This document shows positions 52,486 through 59,424 of a stretch of 64,000 nt of DNA, in pieces. This DNA comes from Trebonia sp964581815 (lineage in GTDB: Bacteria; Actinomycetota; Actinomycetes; Streptosporangiales; Streptosporangiaceae), in the NCBI GenBank assembly GCA_964581815.1, contig CAZORE010000004.1, positions 62,001-126,000 on the forward strand, written 5' to 3'. The notes beneath the pieces were generated by a model. That model searched no databases, was not told the DNA's origin, and saw only the letters and a program-made list of their open reading frames with translations. The position numbers and the translations under genes were made by a program. Every line of letters begins with the position of its first letter. Positions within the stretch are counted from its first letter, which is position 1.

Positions 52486-53562
52486 TTGAACTCCCCCGGC
52501 ATTGCTTACCTGCTGCTTGACGGCGGCGGCGCGGCCGCACGGGAAGACGACCTGCTCGCGCTCGCCGCTGAGGTCCATGGCGGCGCCGACCCGACGGCCG
52601 CGCGGCGGGCCGCCCTGGTGCGGCGGCGGCAGCCTGGCTTCGCGCTCGCGGAGGCGCGGCACGGCGGCTACCTGGTCGGCTACGCATCCGGCATGCCGCT
52701 GCGACCGTCGACGTCCTGGTGGCGGGGGCTGACCACACCGCTGCCCGCGGACGTCACGACCGAGCACCCCGGCCGCACGTTCGCGCTGACCGAACTGCTT
52801 GTGCGGGCCTCCTGGCGACGGCAGGGCATCGGCCGGGAACTGCACGACCTGCTGCTCGGCGGCCGGGCCGAGGAGCGGGCCACGGCGCTCGTCCCGCCGG
52901 GCGCGGGCGCCGCCCAGCGCGCGTTCGCCGCCTGGGGCTGGCAGAAGGCGGCCCGGGCCCGCGGCGACGGCGGTCCGGCCGACTTGGGTGCCCCGGTCGT
53001 GGACGTCATGCTCATCGCGCTGCCCGTGCCCGCCCATGAGTCACGGTCCTGGTTAGGGGGTTACCCGCGGGCTTGCCGCTGGTCAGCCGTTAATGCGGTC
53101 GAGCGCCGCGAAGATCGACTCGCTGACCGCGTCGACGGGCGGCGACGCGTCGATCCGCACGAGGATGCCGCGCGTGGTGTAGTAGTCGAGCAGCGGCCGC
53201 GTGTGCTCGGTGAACACGTCGAGGCGGTGCCGTGCGACCTGCGCCGAGTCATCCGCGCGGCCCTCGCCGCGGTCGGCCAGCCGGTCGGCGAGCACCTCGG
53301 GCGGCACCTCCAGGTACACCACGGCCTGCGCGCTCATGCCCGCGTCCGCGGCGGCCTGAGCGGCGGCCTCGGCCTGCGGCACGGTGCGCGGGAAGCCGTC
53401 GAGCACCCAGCCGCCTTCCGCGTGGGCCGCGAGGACCCGGCCCATGATCAGGCTGAGCACCAGTTCGTCCGGGACCAGGTCGCCGGCGTCAAGGTAGCGC
53501 TGCAGCGTCTTGCCGGTCTCGGTCTGCCGCGCCACCTCGTCGCGGAAGATCTCGCCGCTTGA
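52486..53562 (+). CDS. GNAT acetyltransferase with an over-long antisense 3' extension
   Basis: The first 185 residues form a GNAT domain (FALTELLVRASWRRQGIGRELHDLLL is the acetyl-CoA loop region in two parts; the core is RRQGIGRELH). After about 53045 no family signal remains. The frame then runs some 480 bp antisense through adenylate kinase to a stop at 53562. A one-base shift would end it at TGA 53037-53039 or TAG 53054-53056, so the true end is probably there. TTG start at 52486 without a clear ribosome site. The C-terminal third should not be trusted. Confidence 0.6.
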   Translation: MNSPGIAYLLLDGGGAAAREDDLLALAAEVHGGADPTAARRAALVRRRQPGFALAEARHGGYLVGYASGMPLRPSTSWWRGLTTPLPADVTTEHPGRTFALTELLVRASWRRQGIGRELHDLLLGGRAEERATALVPPGAGAAQRAFAAWGWQKAARARGDGGPADLGAPVVDVMLIALPVPAHESRSWLGGYPRACRWSAVNAVERREDRLADRVDGRRRVDPHEDAARGVVVEQRPRVLGEHVEAVPCDLRRVIRAALAAVGQPVGEHLGRHLQVHHGLRAHARVRGGLSGGLGLRHGAREAVEHPAAFRVGREDPAHDQAEHQFVRDQVAGVKVALQRLAGLGLPRHLVAEDLAA

Positions 53563-53649
53563 AATGTGCGGCACGCTGTACCGGCTGGCGATCCGCTCGC
53601 CCTGGGTGCCCTTTCCCGAGCCCGGCGGGCCGAGCATGATGACGCGCAT
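53083..53649 (-). CDS. adk: Adenylate kinase, short-lid type
   Basis: A 188-residue kinase catalysing AMP + ATP to 2 ADP. P-loop LGPPGSGKGTQ at residues 6-16, AMP-site ISSGEIFRDEVA, the Adk signature VLDGFPRTVPQAE, and a short lid lacking the zinc/Cys insertion (DRGEGRADD). ATG 53649 follows GGGAGGA. It stands alone, away from the secY/map context where adk normally lies, so it may be a second copy. Confidence 0.9.
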   Translation of the reverse strand: MRVIMLGPPGSGKGTQGERIASRYSVPHISSGEIFRDEVARQTETGKTLQRYLDAGDLVPDELVLSLIMGRVLAAHAEGGWVLDGFPRTVPQAEAAAQAAADAGMSAQAVVYLEVPPEVLADRLADRGEGRADDSAQVARHRLDVFTEHTRPLLDYYTTRGILVRIDASPPVDAVSESIFAALDRING

Positions 53650-53776
53650 CGGGCCGTGTCCTCCCGTTTCCCGCGAGATTCGCGTTGTTCCTGACTGCTC
53701 CCGTCTATACCAGGTCGCCGTGGCGGCCGCGCGGGCGGGGCGGCGCCGGCGGCGGGCGGCCCGGCCGTGCTGCACT

Positions 53777-53826
53777 TACCAAGCACGGTGCTTGACATGC
53801 CAAGCTTGCTTGGTATAGTTAGCAGT
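53777..53826 (+). promoter_or_regulatory. Promoter overlapped by two related palindromes
   Basis: A strong -35 TTGACA (53792-53797) and -10 TATAGT (53814-53819), spacing 16, precede the coiled-coil gene. The perfect palindrome CAAGCACGGTGCTTG (53780-53794) overlaps the -35. CCAAGCTTGCTTGG (53800-53813), with 6-bp arms, fills the spacer. TACCAAGC (53777-53784) and GCTTGGTA (53808-53815) form an 8-bp outer pair. This is a textbook repressor layout; the nearby XRE protein is the likely binder. Confidence 0.8.
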
Positions 53827-53849
53827 AGATACCCCGTAGAGGAGGAACC

Positions 53850-54320
53850 ATGACCGAGAACGAGAAGGTCACCGAGAACGTGACCGAAGACGAGAACGTG
53901 ACCGAAGACGAGAACGTGACGTCAGACCTGGCGGAGGAGGTCGTCGGCGCCGTACGCACGAGCCAGCAGCGGACGATCGAGGCGGCCAAGAAGAGCCAGC
54001 AGCTGACGATCGAGACGGCCAAGAAGATCGCCGAGGCCCTGAGCACCGCCGCGTCCACCGCCGCGGCGAAGCTGCCCGGCCACCGGCTCGCTGGCCGGCT
54101 TCCGGCCCCGCCGTTCGCCGACGGGCTGCCCAAGCTGCCCAAGCTGCCGGAGGCGGACGCAGTGCGGGCCGCCGCCCGTGAGTACGCCCACCGGCTGGTC
54201 GCCGAGCAGCGCAGGTTCGCCGGCGAGGTCGTCGCCGAGCAGCGCCGGTACGCCGGCGAGCTGGTCTCGGCGGTCTCCGGCGCGCGTCACGCCGACGAGG
54301 CCGCGCCGACCGCGGAGTAA
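53850..54320 (+). CDS. Coiled-coil protein, possibly HBHA/phasin-like
   Basis: A 156-residue, mostly helical, highly charged protein without signal peptide. The N-terminus has a short acidic repeat (VTEDEN twice, 18-bp tandem units). Then come an RTSQQRTIEAAKKSQQLTI heptad-like repeat and, near the C-terminus, the duplicated VAEQRRFAGEV and VAEQRRYAGEL. GAGGAGG precedes ATG 53850. The organisation, and the neighbouring XRE gene, recall the mycobacterial heparin-binding haemagglutinin locus, but the Lys-rich tail is absent and homology is uncertain. Confidence 0.75.
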   Translation: MTENEKVTENVTEDENVTEDENVTSDLAEEVVGAVRTSQQRTIEAAKKSQQLTIETAKKIAEALSTAASTAAAKLPGHRLAGRLPAPPFADGLPKLPKLPEADAVRAAAREYAHRLVAEQRRFAGEVVAEQRRYAGELVSAVSGARHADEAAPTAE

Positions 54321-54347
54321 CCCACCGCTCCCGTGAATCGCCCGGTG

Positions 54348-54549
54348 CGCGGCGGGGGGGGGGGCCCCCCGGGGGGGCGGCCCCCCCCCCCCGGCGCCCG
54401 GGGGGGGGGGGGGGGGGGGGGGGGAGGGGGGGGGGGGCGCGCCCCCCCCCCCCCCCGCCGGGGCCCCCCCCCCGCGCGCCCACCCCCCCCCCCGCCTCCC
54501 GGCGCGGGGGGGGGGGGGGGCCCCCCCCCGGGGGGCCCCCCCCCCGCCG
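54348..54549. other. G/C homopolymer tract, suspected assembly artefact
   Basis: About 200 bp composed almost entirely of long G runs and C runs, with one or two A or T. No coding sense, unlike all other DNA here. It may stand for real GC-rich, hairpin-forming DNA that was badly called, so the -35 of the XRE promoter and any other signal here are lost. The 279-bp space 54321-54599 contains nothing else apart from the TATAGT at 54555-54560. Confidence 0.8.
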
Positions 54550-54599
54550 CGCACTATAGTTTGCGGTACATGATGCGTGACGGGAAGAAGGGGGATGCC

Positions 54600-55007
54600 A
54601 TGCCGGAACCGCGGGAGACCTGGGCGGCGCAGCGCCAAGTGCTCGGCGCGTTCATCCGCGAGCAGCGTAAGCAGGCCAACCTGTCCCTGCGCCAGCTCGC
54701 CGAGCGGACCAGGCTGTCTAACCCCTACCTCAGCCAGGTCGAGCGCGGGCTGCACCAGCCCTCGGTGCGCGTGCTGCGGGCGATCTCGGACGCGCTCAAC
54801 CTGTCCGCCGAGACGCTGCTCACCCAGGCGGGCCTGCTCGACCAGCTGGCTGGCGGGGCCGACGCCGGCCCCGGAGGCACCGCCGACGCCGGCGAGCCGG
54901 ACGTCCCGGACACCGAGCAGGCCATTCGCGCCGACAAGCGGCTGACCGAAGACCAGAAGTCCGCCCTGCTCGTCGTCTACCGCAGCATGCTCCAGCCGGC
55001 CGGCTGA
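54600..55007 (+). CDS. XRE-family transcriptional regulator
   Basis: A 135-residue protein with an HTH of the Cro/CI type (REQRKQANLSLRQLAERTRL, SNPYLSQVERGLHQPSVRV) and a conserved C-terminal AIRADKRLTEDQKSALLVVY. ATG 54600 follows GAAGGGGG; the frame is open back through the G/C tract but that part is noise. A TATAGT at 54555-54560 is a plausible -10. Mycobacteria carry a related XRE gene beside hbhA. It probably binds the palindromes at 53777-53815. Confidence 0.85.
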   Translation: MPEPRETWAAQRQVLGAFIREQRKQANLSLRQLAERTRLSNPYLSQVERGLHQPSVRVLRAISDALNLSAETLLTQAGLLDQLAGGADAGPGGTADAGEPDVPDTEQAIRADKRLTEDQKSALLVVYRSMLQPAG

Positions 55008-55014
55008 GCGGCTC

Positions 55015-55866
55015 ATGCCCGACGAGCACCGGGCACTCGATGCGGTCGCGGGCTCGCTGCGCTGCCCGGTCTGCGCCGGCCGGGTCCAGGTGGGCGACGG
55101 CCAGGTCGAGTGCTCGCGGTGGCACAGCTTCAACATCGCCCGCCAGGGCTACGTCAGCCTGACCAGCGGCCGGGGCGGCCCGGGCACCGGCGACAGTGCC
55201 GCGATGGTCATGGCACGCGAGCGGTTCCTCGGCGGCGGGCACTACCGGCCGCTGGCCGACGCGATCGCCGGGCTCGCCGCCACGCTGGACCGCGGCGCCC
55301 CCGGCCTGGTGCTCGACCTGGCCGGCGGCACCGGCTACTACCTCGCCCGCGTCCTCGACGCGCTACCAGCACGTCACGGCGCCTGCGCCGACCTGTCCGC
55401 GCCCGCGCTGCGCCGGGCCGCGCGGGCGCACCCGCGGGCGGCGGCGCTCGGCGCCGACGCCTGGCAGCGCCTGCCGCTCGCCGACGGCTCGGCGGCCGTG
55501 GTGCTGAGCGTCTTCGGCCCGCGCAACGCGGCGGAGATCCGCCGCGTGCTCGCGCCGGGCGGCGCGCTCGTCATCGCCGTCCCCGGCCCCGACCACCAGC
55601 GGGAGCTGCGCGGCTCGCTCGGGCTCATCGGGGTCGACGAGCGCAAGACCGCCCGGCTCGCGGACGCCTTCGGCGGGTACCAGGGCGCCGACGTGACCGC
55701 CGTGCGCTACCAGTTGCGGCTGAGCCATGCCGACCTCACCGACCTGGTCGCGATGGGCCCGAGCGCCCGGCATATCGCCGCTGACGACCTGGCCGCCCGG
55801 GTCGCGGCGCGGCCGGACCCGGACGCGGTCACCGTCGACGTCGAGGTGCGAAGCTACCAGGGCTGA
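55015..55866 (+). CDS. RlmA-type 23S rRNA (guanine-N1) methyltransferase
   Basis: A 283-residue SAM-dependent methyltransferase. The N-terminal zinc ribbon (LRCPVCAGRV, then VECSRWHSFN) and the following ARQGYVSL are typical of RlmA I/II, which modify hairpin 35 of 23S rRNA. The SAM site is VLDLAGGTGYYL near residue 100. It lies 7 bp after the XRE gene. Members of the RlmA II subgroup can confer tylosin or mycinamicin resistance; which subgroup applies is not settled by motifs. Confidence 0.85.
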   Translation: MPDEHRALDAVAGSLRCPVCAGRVQVGDGQVECSRWHSFNIARQGYVSLTSGRGGPGTGDSAAMVMARERFLGGGHYRPLADAIAGLAATLDRGAPGLVLDLAGGTGYYLARVLDALPARHGACADLSAPALRRAARAHPRAAALGADAWQRLPLADGSAAVVLSVFGPRNAAEIRRVLAPGGALVIAVPGPDHQRELRGSLGLIGVDERKTARLADAFGGYQGADVTAVRYQLRLSHADLTDLVAMGPSARHIAADDLAARVAARPDPDAVTVDVEVRSYQG

Positions 55867-55967
55867 CCCGGGTCGTCCGCTGCGAAACCATCTGCATATA
55901 GACGTACCATGCGCGGGTTGTGCGGCCAGGTGTAGTCCCTGTCAAACCCGGTTTCCGTCGGTTGCAT

Positions 55968-56157
55968 GATCTGGGCCTGGACGGTGACGTCCAGGGCGGT
56001 GGTGGGCTCGTCCGCGATCAGCAGCGGCGGGTGGCAGGCGAGCGCAGCCGCGATCAGGGCCCTTTGGCGCTGGCCGCCCGAGAGTTCGTGCGGGTACTGG
56101 CGGGCACGCCGCCCGGGGTCGGGCAGGCCCGCCAGGCGGCCGTGTCCGGCGAGCCGA
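55968..56157 (-). pseudogene. Remnant of an OppD/DppD-type ABC transporter ATPase
   Basis: Translating the minus strand gives about 60 residues with the ABC signature ELSGGQRQRALIAAALA and Walker B LLIADEPTTALDVTVQAQI, the most conserved core of peptide/nickel transporter ATPases. No homologous sequence continues on either side and there is no start, so it is a fragment left by deletion or recombination. It occupies the 368-bp gap between the rRNA methyltransferase and the DUF3558 gene; the rest of that gap shows nothing. Confidence 0.8.
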
Positions 56158-56243
56158 CATTACACGCACGTTACGGTAGATCGGTTGACTGGCACCCAGA
56201 AGCAGTGGTCCGTCTCAGTCATCGAACGATAGGCATGGTCATC

Positions 56244-56768
56244 ATGAGCTTTCCCCTCAATCGACGCCTAGCGACGTTCTGTGTCGCCACCGGTCTCGCG
56301 ACGCTGGGTCTCAGCGGGTGTCACAGCGGTCCTTCGTCCGCCGCATCCGCGCCGTCGGCGAGCGGGGCAGGGACCACCGCGGCGACGCCCGGCGCGGCAC
56401 CGGCGACAGCCACCAAGGTCGACCCGTGTGCGCTGGTCACCCCGGCGGAAGTACAGGAGGTGACAGGTACGCCGGACGCCTCGCCGAGTGACGTTCCGGC
56501 CGGCGTTTACCAAAGCTGTTCGTACGCCAAGGCGGGTGTGGTCGTCTTGGTCCGCGCCATTGGCAAGGCCGCATTCGACAAGAGCGCCTCAGCCAATCCC
56601 GGCGGCGTAAAGCCGGTCCCCGGGATCGGCCAGGATGCCTATAGCTCTGGCGGTGCGCTGCTCGCGTGGCAGAACGGTACCGAGATCACCATCTCGGTTA
56701 CCAGCGATGGCAGTGGCGATCTAGACCAAGCGGAGCAGTTCGCTAAGGCGGCGGTCGCGCAACTTTAA
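56244..56768 (+). CDS. DUF3558-family lipoprotein
   Basis: A 174-residue secreted lipoprotein. Signal peptide with lipobox LGLSGC near residue 25, then an Ala/Ser/Thr/Pro spacer, then the DUF3558 start KVDPCALVTPAEVQEVTG and paired Cys residues. ATG 56244 has AGG 10 nt upstream and is preferred to ATG 56235. Function unknown; such proteins are common on actinomycete cell surfaces. Confidence 0.83.
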   Translation: MSFPLNRRLATFCVATGLATLGLSGCHSGPSSAASAPSASGAGTTAATPGAAPATATKVDPCALVTPAEVQEVTGTPDASPSDVPAGVYQSCSYAKAGVVVLVRAIGKAAFDKSASANPGGVKPVPGIGQDAYSSGGALLAWQNGTEITISVTSDGSGDLDQAEQFAKAAVAQL

Positions 56769-56921
56769 GGTCAGTACACGGGATGTGCGCCGTGAGGCAT
56801 CGGACAGTGCAGCCCGCCGGCCCTCGTGTAAGTGTTGAACTGTATAAGGGCATTAACGCAGACTGGCCTGCGGCGGTGTAGTGAGCGGGGGCCGCCGTCA
56901 CGTGCGGCCGGGAGGGGCGGG

Positions 56922-57878
56922 GTGTCCGGGAAGGGCGGGGTGCGACGTCAGGCGCTGGGCGCGGGACTGATCGCGGTGTGCCTGTGGGGGCTGGCGCCGG
57001 TGGCCACCCGGGCCGCCGTCGGGCACATCTCGCCGCTGCCGCTGCTGCTGATCCGGCTGACCGCGGCATCGCTCGTGCTCCTGCCCTGGGCCCTGCCCGT
57101 CTTCCGGCGGCTGCGGCCGCGGTCGGCCGGACGGCTGGCCGCCGCGGGGCTGCTCGGCCTCATCGGGTACAACCTGCCGGTCACCGCGGGGCTGCGCTGG
57201 CTGCCCGCCAACACCGCCGGGCTGCTGCTCGCCACCGAGCCGGTCTGGGTGCTGCTGCTCAGCCGGGTGTTCCTCGGTGAGCGCGGCGGGGCACGGGCCT
57301 GGCTCGGCAGCGCCGTCGCGCTGGCCGGCGTGGCCGTGCTGACCGTGCCTGAGGCCGGCGGGGGCGGGGCGGGCGGCTACCGCGCTCTCGCCGGGGCCGG
57401 GCTGGTGCTGGTGGCCACGCTGTCGTTCGCGGCGTACACGATCGTGGTCACCCCGCTCGGCACCGAGTTCGGCGCCGTCCCGGCGACCGCGGCGTCCACC
57501 GTCGTCGGCTCCGTCCCCTACCTCGCCGCCGCCGGGACCCTGCCGGGGGCGGGGCTCGCGCACCTCGGCCCGGCGGTCTGGGCGGAGCTGGCCTTCCTCG
57601 CCCTTGGCAGCACCGCGGCCGGGTTGCTGCTGTGGAACGTGGCCACGCTGGCCGCCGGGGTCAGCCGGGTCAGCATGCTGCTCTACCTCGAGCCCGTGGT
57701 CAGCGTGGCGGGCGCCGCGGTGTTCCTCGGCGAACGGGTCACCGCGGTGATGGCTGGCGGCGGCCTGCTGATCCTGGCCGGGGTCGCCGTGGCGAGCGGC
57801 GGACGGCCCGCCGATAATGATCACGACATGGTTCCGCACCCGCCTGGCGAAAGCCCGCAGGAGGCGGAGCGAACGTGA
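56922..57878 (+). CDS. EamA/DMT-family transporter
   Basis: A 318-residue membrane protein with ten predicted helices in two EamA halves (WGLAPVATRAAVG, ATEPVWVLLLSRVFLGERG; then VATLSFAAYTIVVTP, LYLEPVVSVAGAAVFLGERV). The conserved E-P-x-x-x and LGER motifs occur in both halves. GTG 56922 follows GGGAGGGG. Export of an amino acid or other metabolite is the family role. The frame before 56922 is non-coding in character. Confidence 0.88.
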   Translation: MSGKGGVRRQALGAGLIAVCLWGLAPVATRAAVGHISPLPLLLIRLTAASLVLLPWALPVFRRLRPRSAGRLAAAGLLGLIGYNLPVTAGLRWLPANTAGLLLATEPVWVLLLSRVFLGERGGARAWLGSAVALAGVAVLTVPEAGGGGAGGYRALAGAGLVLVATLSFAAYTIVVTPLGTEFGAVPATAASTVVGSVPYLAAAGTLPGAGLAHLGPAVWAELAFLALGSTAAGLLLWNVATLAAGVSRVSMLLYLEPVVSVAGAAVFLGERVTAVMAGGGLLILAGVAVASGGRPADNDHDMVPHPPGESPQEAERT

Positions 57879-57895
57879 CCAGTGACGCGGCGCAA

Positions 57896-58060
57896 GCCCC
57901 GTCGTTAAGGCGGAGCAAGCCGTGGCCCGGCCGTCAGGCCGGGCGCTGCTGCCGTTCGATGTACTGGCGGATGGAGAAGTGCGCCTTCATCCGCGCCTGT
58001 TTACATTCCCTGTGTACTGCGGCCGCAGGCCTTCCGCGTCACCAGTTCGCAGGAGCGGGC
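57896..58060 (-). pseudogene. Possible degenerate IS200/IS605 end with TnpA C-terminal scrap
   Basis: The hairpin GCCCGGCC-GTCA-GGCCGGGC, near 57929-57948, closely resembles the stem at the right end of the TnpB element (59396-59415). On the minus strand a short open stretch ending FSIRQYIERQQRPA stops inside this stem, as IS200-type TnpA tails do. The region may be the end of an older related element. Evidence is weak. Otherwise the 313-bp gap 57879-58191 contains only the presumed left end of the TnpB element. Confidence 0.3.
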
Positions 58061-58191
58061 ATGTCGCCGTCGGGCATGCCCCGCCGGCACCTCGTGACCA
58101 GAAGCAATTGAACGTGAAGTGCTGAGACAACGTGGCTGCCAGGCCTGTGGCCGGTGTCGATTGTCATGGGCTGTTGCTACGGTCAGGTCTT

Positions 58192-59379
58192 GTGCAAGTC
58201 CGTTACCGTTACCGCGTCTACCCGGATGCCGCCCAGCGCCAGGCGCTGGCGCGGGCTTTCGGGTGCGCACGGGTCGTGTTCAACGACGCGGTCCGGCTGC
58301 GGGACCAGGCGCATGAGCGGGGCGAGAAGCTGAGCGACAGCGAGGCCCAGCGCCGGGTGATTACCCTCGCCAAGCGCACCCCGGAACGGGAATGGCTCGG
58401 TGAGGTCGCCTCCGTCGTGCTGGTGCAAGCCTGCCAAGACGCGCGTCGCGCCTACCGGAACTGGTTCGACTCCATGGCCGGGAAGCGGAAGGGCCGCAAG
58501 GCCGGGCACCCGCAGTTCAAGCGGAAGCACGGGCAGCAGTCGGTCCGGCTGACCCGCAACGGGTTCGCCCTGCACGGGGGCCGACTCTATGTTGCGAAGG
58601 TAGGCGACGTGACGGTGAAGTGGTCACGGCCGCTGCCGTCGGTCCCGTCGTCGGTCACCGTGATCAGGGAGCCGGACGGGCGTTACTACGCCTCGTTCGT
58701 GGTCGAGCGGGACACCGAGCCGCTCCCGCCGTGCGACCAGGAAACCGGGATCGACGTGGGGCTAGCTCACCTGGCGGTCACTTCAGATGGCCTGAAGATC
58801 GCGGCACCCCGGTTCTTGCGGAAGGCGGAGCGGCGGCTGAAGAAAGCGCAGCGTGCCCTGTCGCGTAAGTCCAAGGGCTCCGCGAACCGGGCCAGGGCCC
58901 GGCATCGGGTCGCGGTGCAGCACCGCAAGGTGAGGGACGCCCGCCTCGACCACGCCCACAAGACCGCCCTCAGCCTGGTCCGCGACAGCCAAGCGGTCTA
59001 TGCCGAGGACATTGCTGTGTCGGGGCTCGCCCGGACACGGCTGGCCAAGTCGGTCCACGACGCCGGTTGGTCGCAGCTGCTACGGCTGATTCAGGAGAAG
59101 TGCGAGCGGCACGGCCGCTACTTCGCGAAGGTCGGCAGGTTCGAGCCGACATCGCAGGTCTGCTCCGCGTGCGGCGCCAGGGACGGGCCCAAGCCGCTCG
59201 CAGTGCGCAAGTGGACCTGCAGGGAATGCGGCACGGTCCTTGACCGCGACGTCAACGCGGCCCGGAACATACTCGCCCTCGGGCAGAGGGAGAGGCTAAA
59301 CGCCTCTGGAGGCAGCGTAAGGCCACCGTCACCGGTGGCAGCAGCCGTTGAACGAGGAACCCGCCGGAGCGCGGCATGA
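58192..59379 (+). CDS. tnpB: RNA-guided nuclease / transposon protein TnpB
   Basis: A 395-residue TnpB (IS605 OrfB), ancestor-type of Cas12. N-terminal helical domain (YRVYPDAAQRQALARAFGCA), RuvC I GIDVGLAHLAV (Asp), RuvC II VYAEDIAVSGL (Glu), zinc finger CSACG and CREC, RuvC III DRDVNAARNILA (Asp). All three catalytic acids and the four Cys are present, so it is probably active. GTG 58192 matches the family start. Its TGA overlaps the ATG of the downstream hydrolase (ATGA, 59376-59379). Confidence 0.93.
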   Translation: MQVRYRYRVYPDAAQRQALARAFGCARVVFNDAVRLRDQAHERGEKLSDSEAQRRVITLAKRTPEREWLGEVASVVLVQACQDARRAYRNWFDSMAGKRKGRKAGHPQFKRKHGQQSVRLTRNGFALHGGRLYVAKVGDVTVKWSRPLPSVPSSVTVIREPDGRYYASFVVERDTEPLPPCDQETGIDVGLAHLAVTSDGLKIAAPRFLRKAERRLKKAQRALSRKSKGSANRARARHRVAVQHRKVRDARLDHAHKTALSLVRDSQAVYAEDIAVSGLARTRLAKSVHDAGWSQLLRLIQEKCERHGRYFAKVGRFEPTSQVCSACGARDGPKPLAVRKWTCRECGTVLDRDVNAARNILALGQRERLNASGGSVRPPSPVAAAVERGTRRSAA

Positions 59380-59424
59380 GCCACGCCGCCGGAAACCCCG
59401 GCCATCAGGCCGGGGCGGATGCCA
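59295..59424 (+). ncRNA. Predicted omega-RNA scaffold at the tnpB 3' end
   Basis: In this family the guide RNA is read from the tnpB 3' end into the right end of the element. Here three stems occur in order: GCCTC/GAGGC (59302-59313), GCCACCG/CGGTGGC (59322-59339) and CCCCGGCC/GGCCGGGG (59396-59415). The guide would be the flanking bases starting at about 59422, which lie in the hydrolase gene. Assignment rests on family knowledge and visible stems. Confidence 0.45.

Larger units (their letters stand above)
58110..59424 (+). mobile_element. TnpB-only IS605/IS1341-type element
   Basis: One intact tnpB gene and a right end with the characteristic terminal stem CCCCGGCC-ATCA-GGCCGGGG (59396-59415) followed by CGGATGCC. 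No tnpA is present, so movement would need a transposase in trans. The left boundary is uncertain and placed at about 58110, after which the GC-rich flanking sequence changes character. No target-site duplication is expected for this family. Confidence 0.65.

Noticed and set aside
54348..54549. G/C tract as a CRISPR array or a coding repeat
   Set aside because: There are no unique spacers or regular period, only homopolymer runs.
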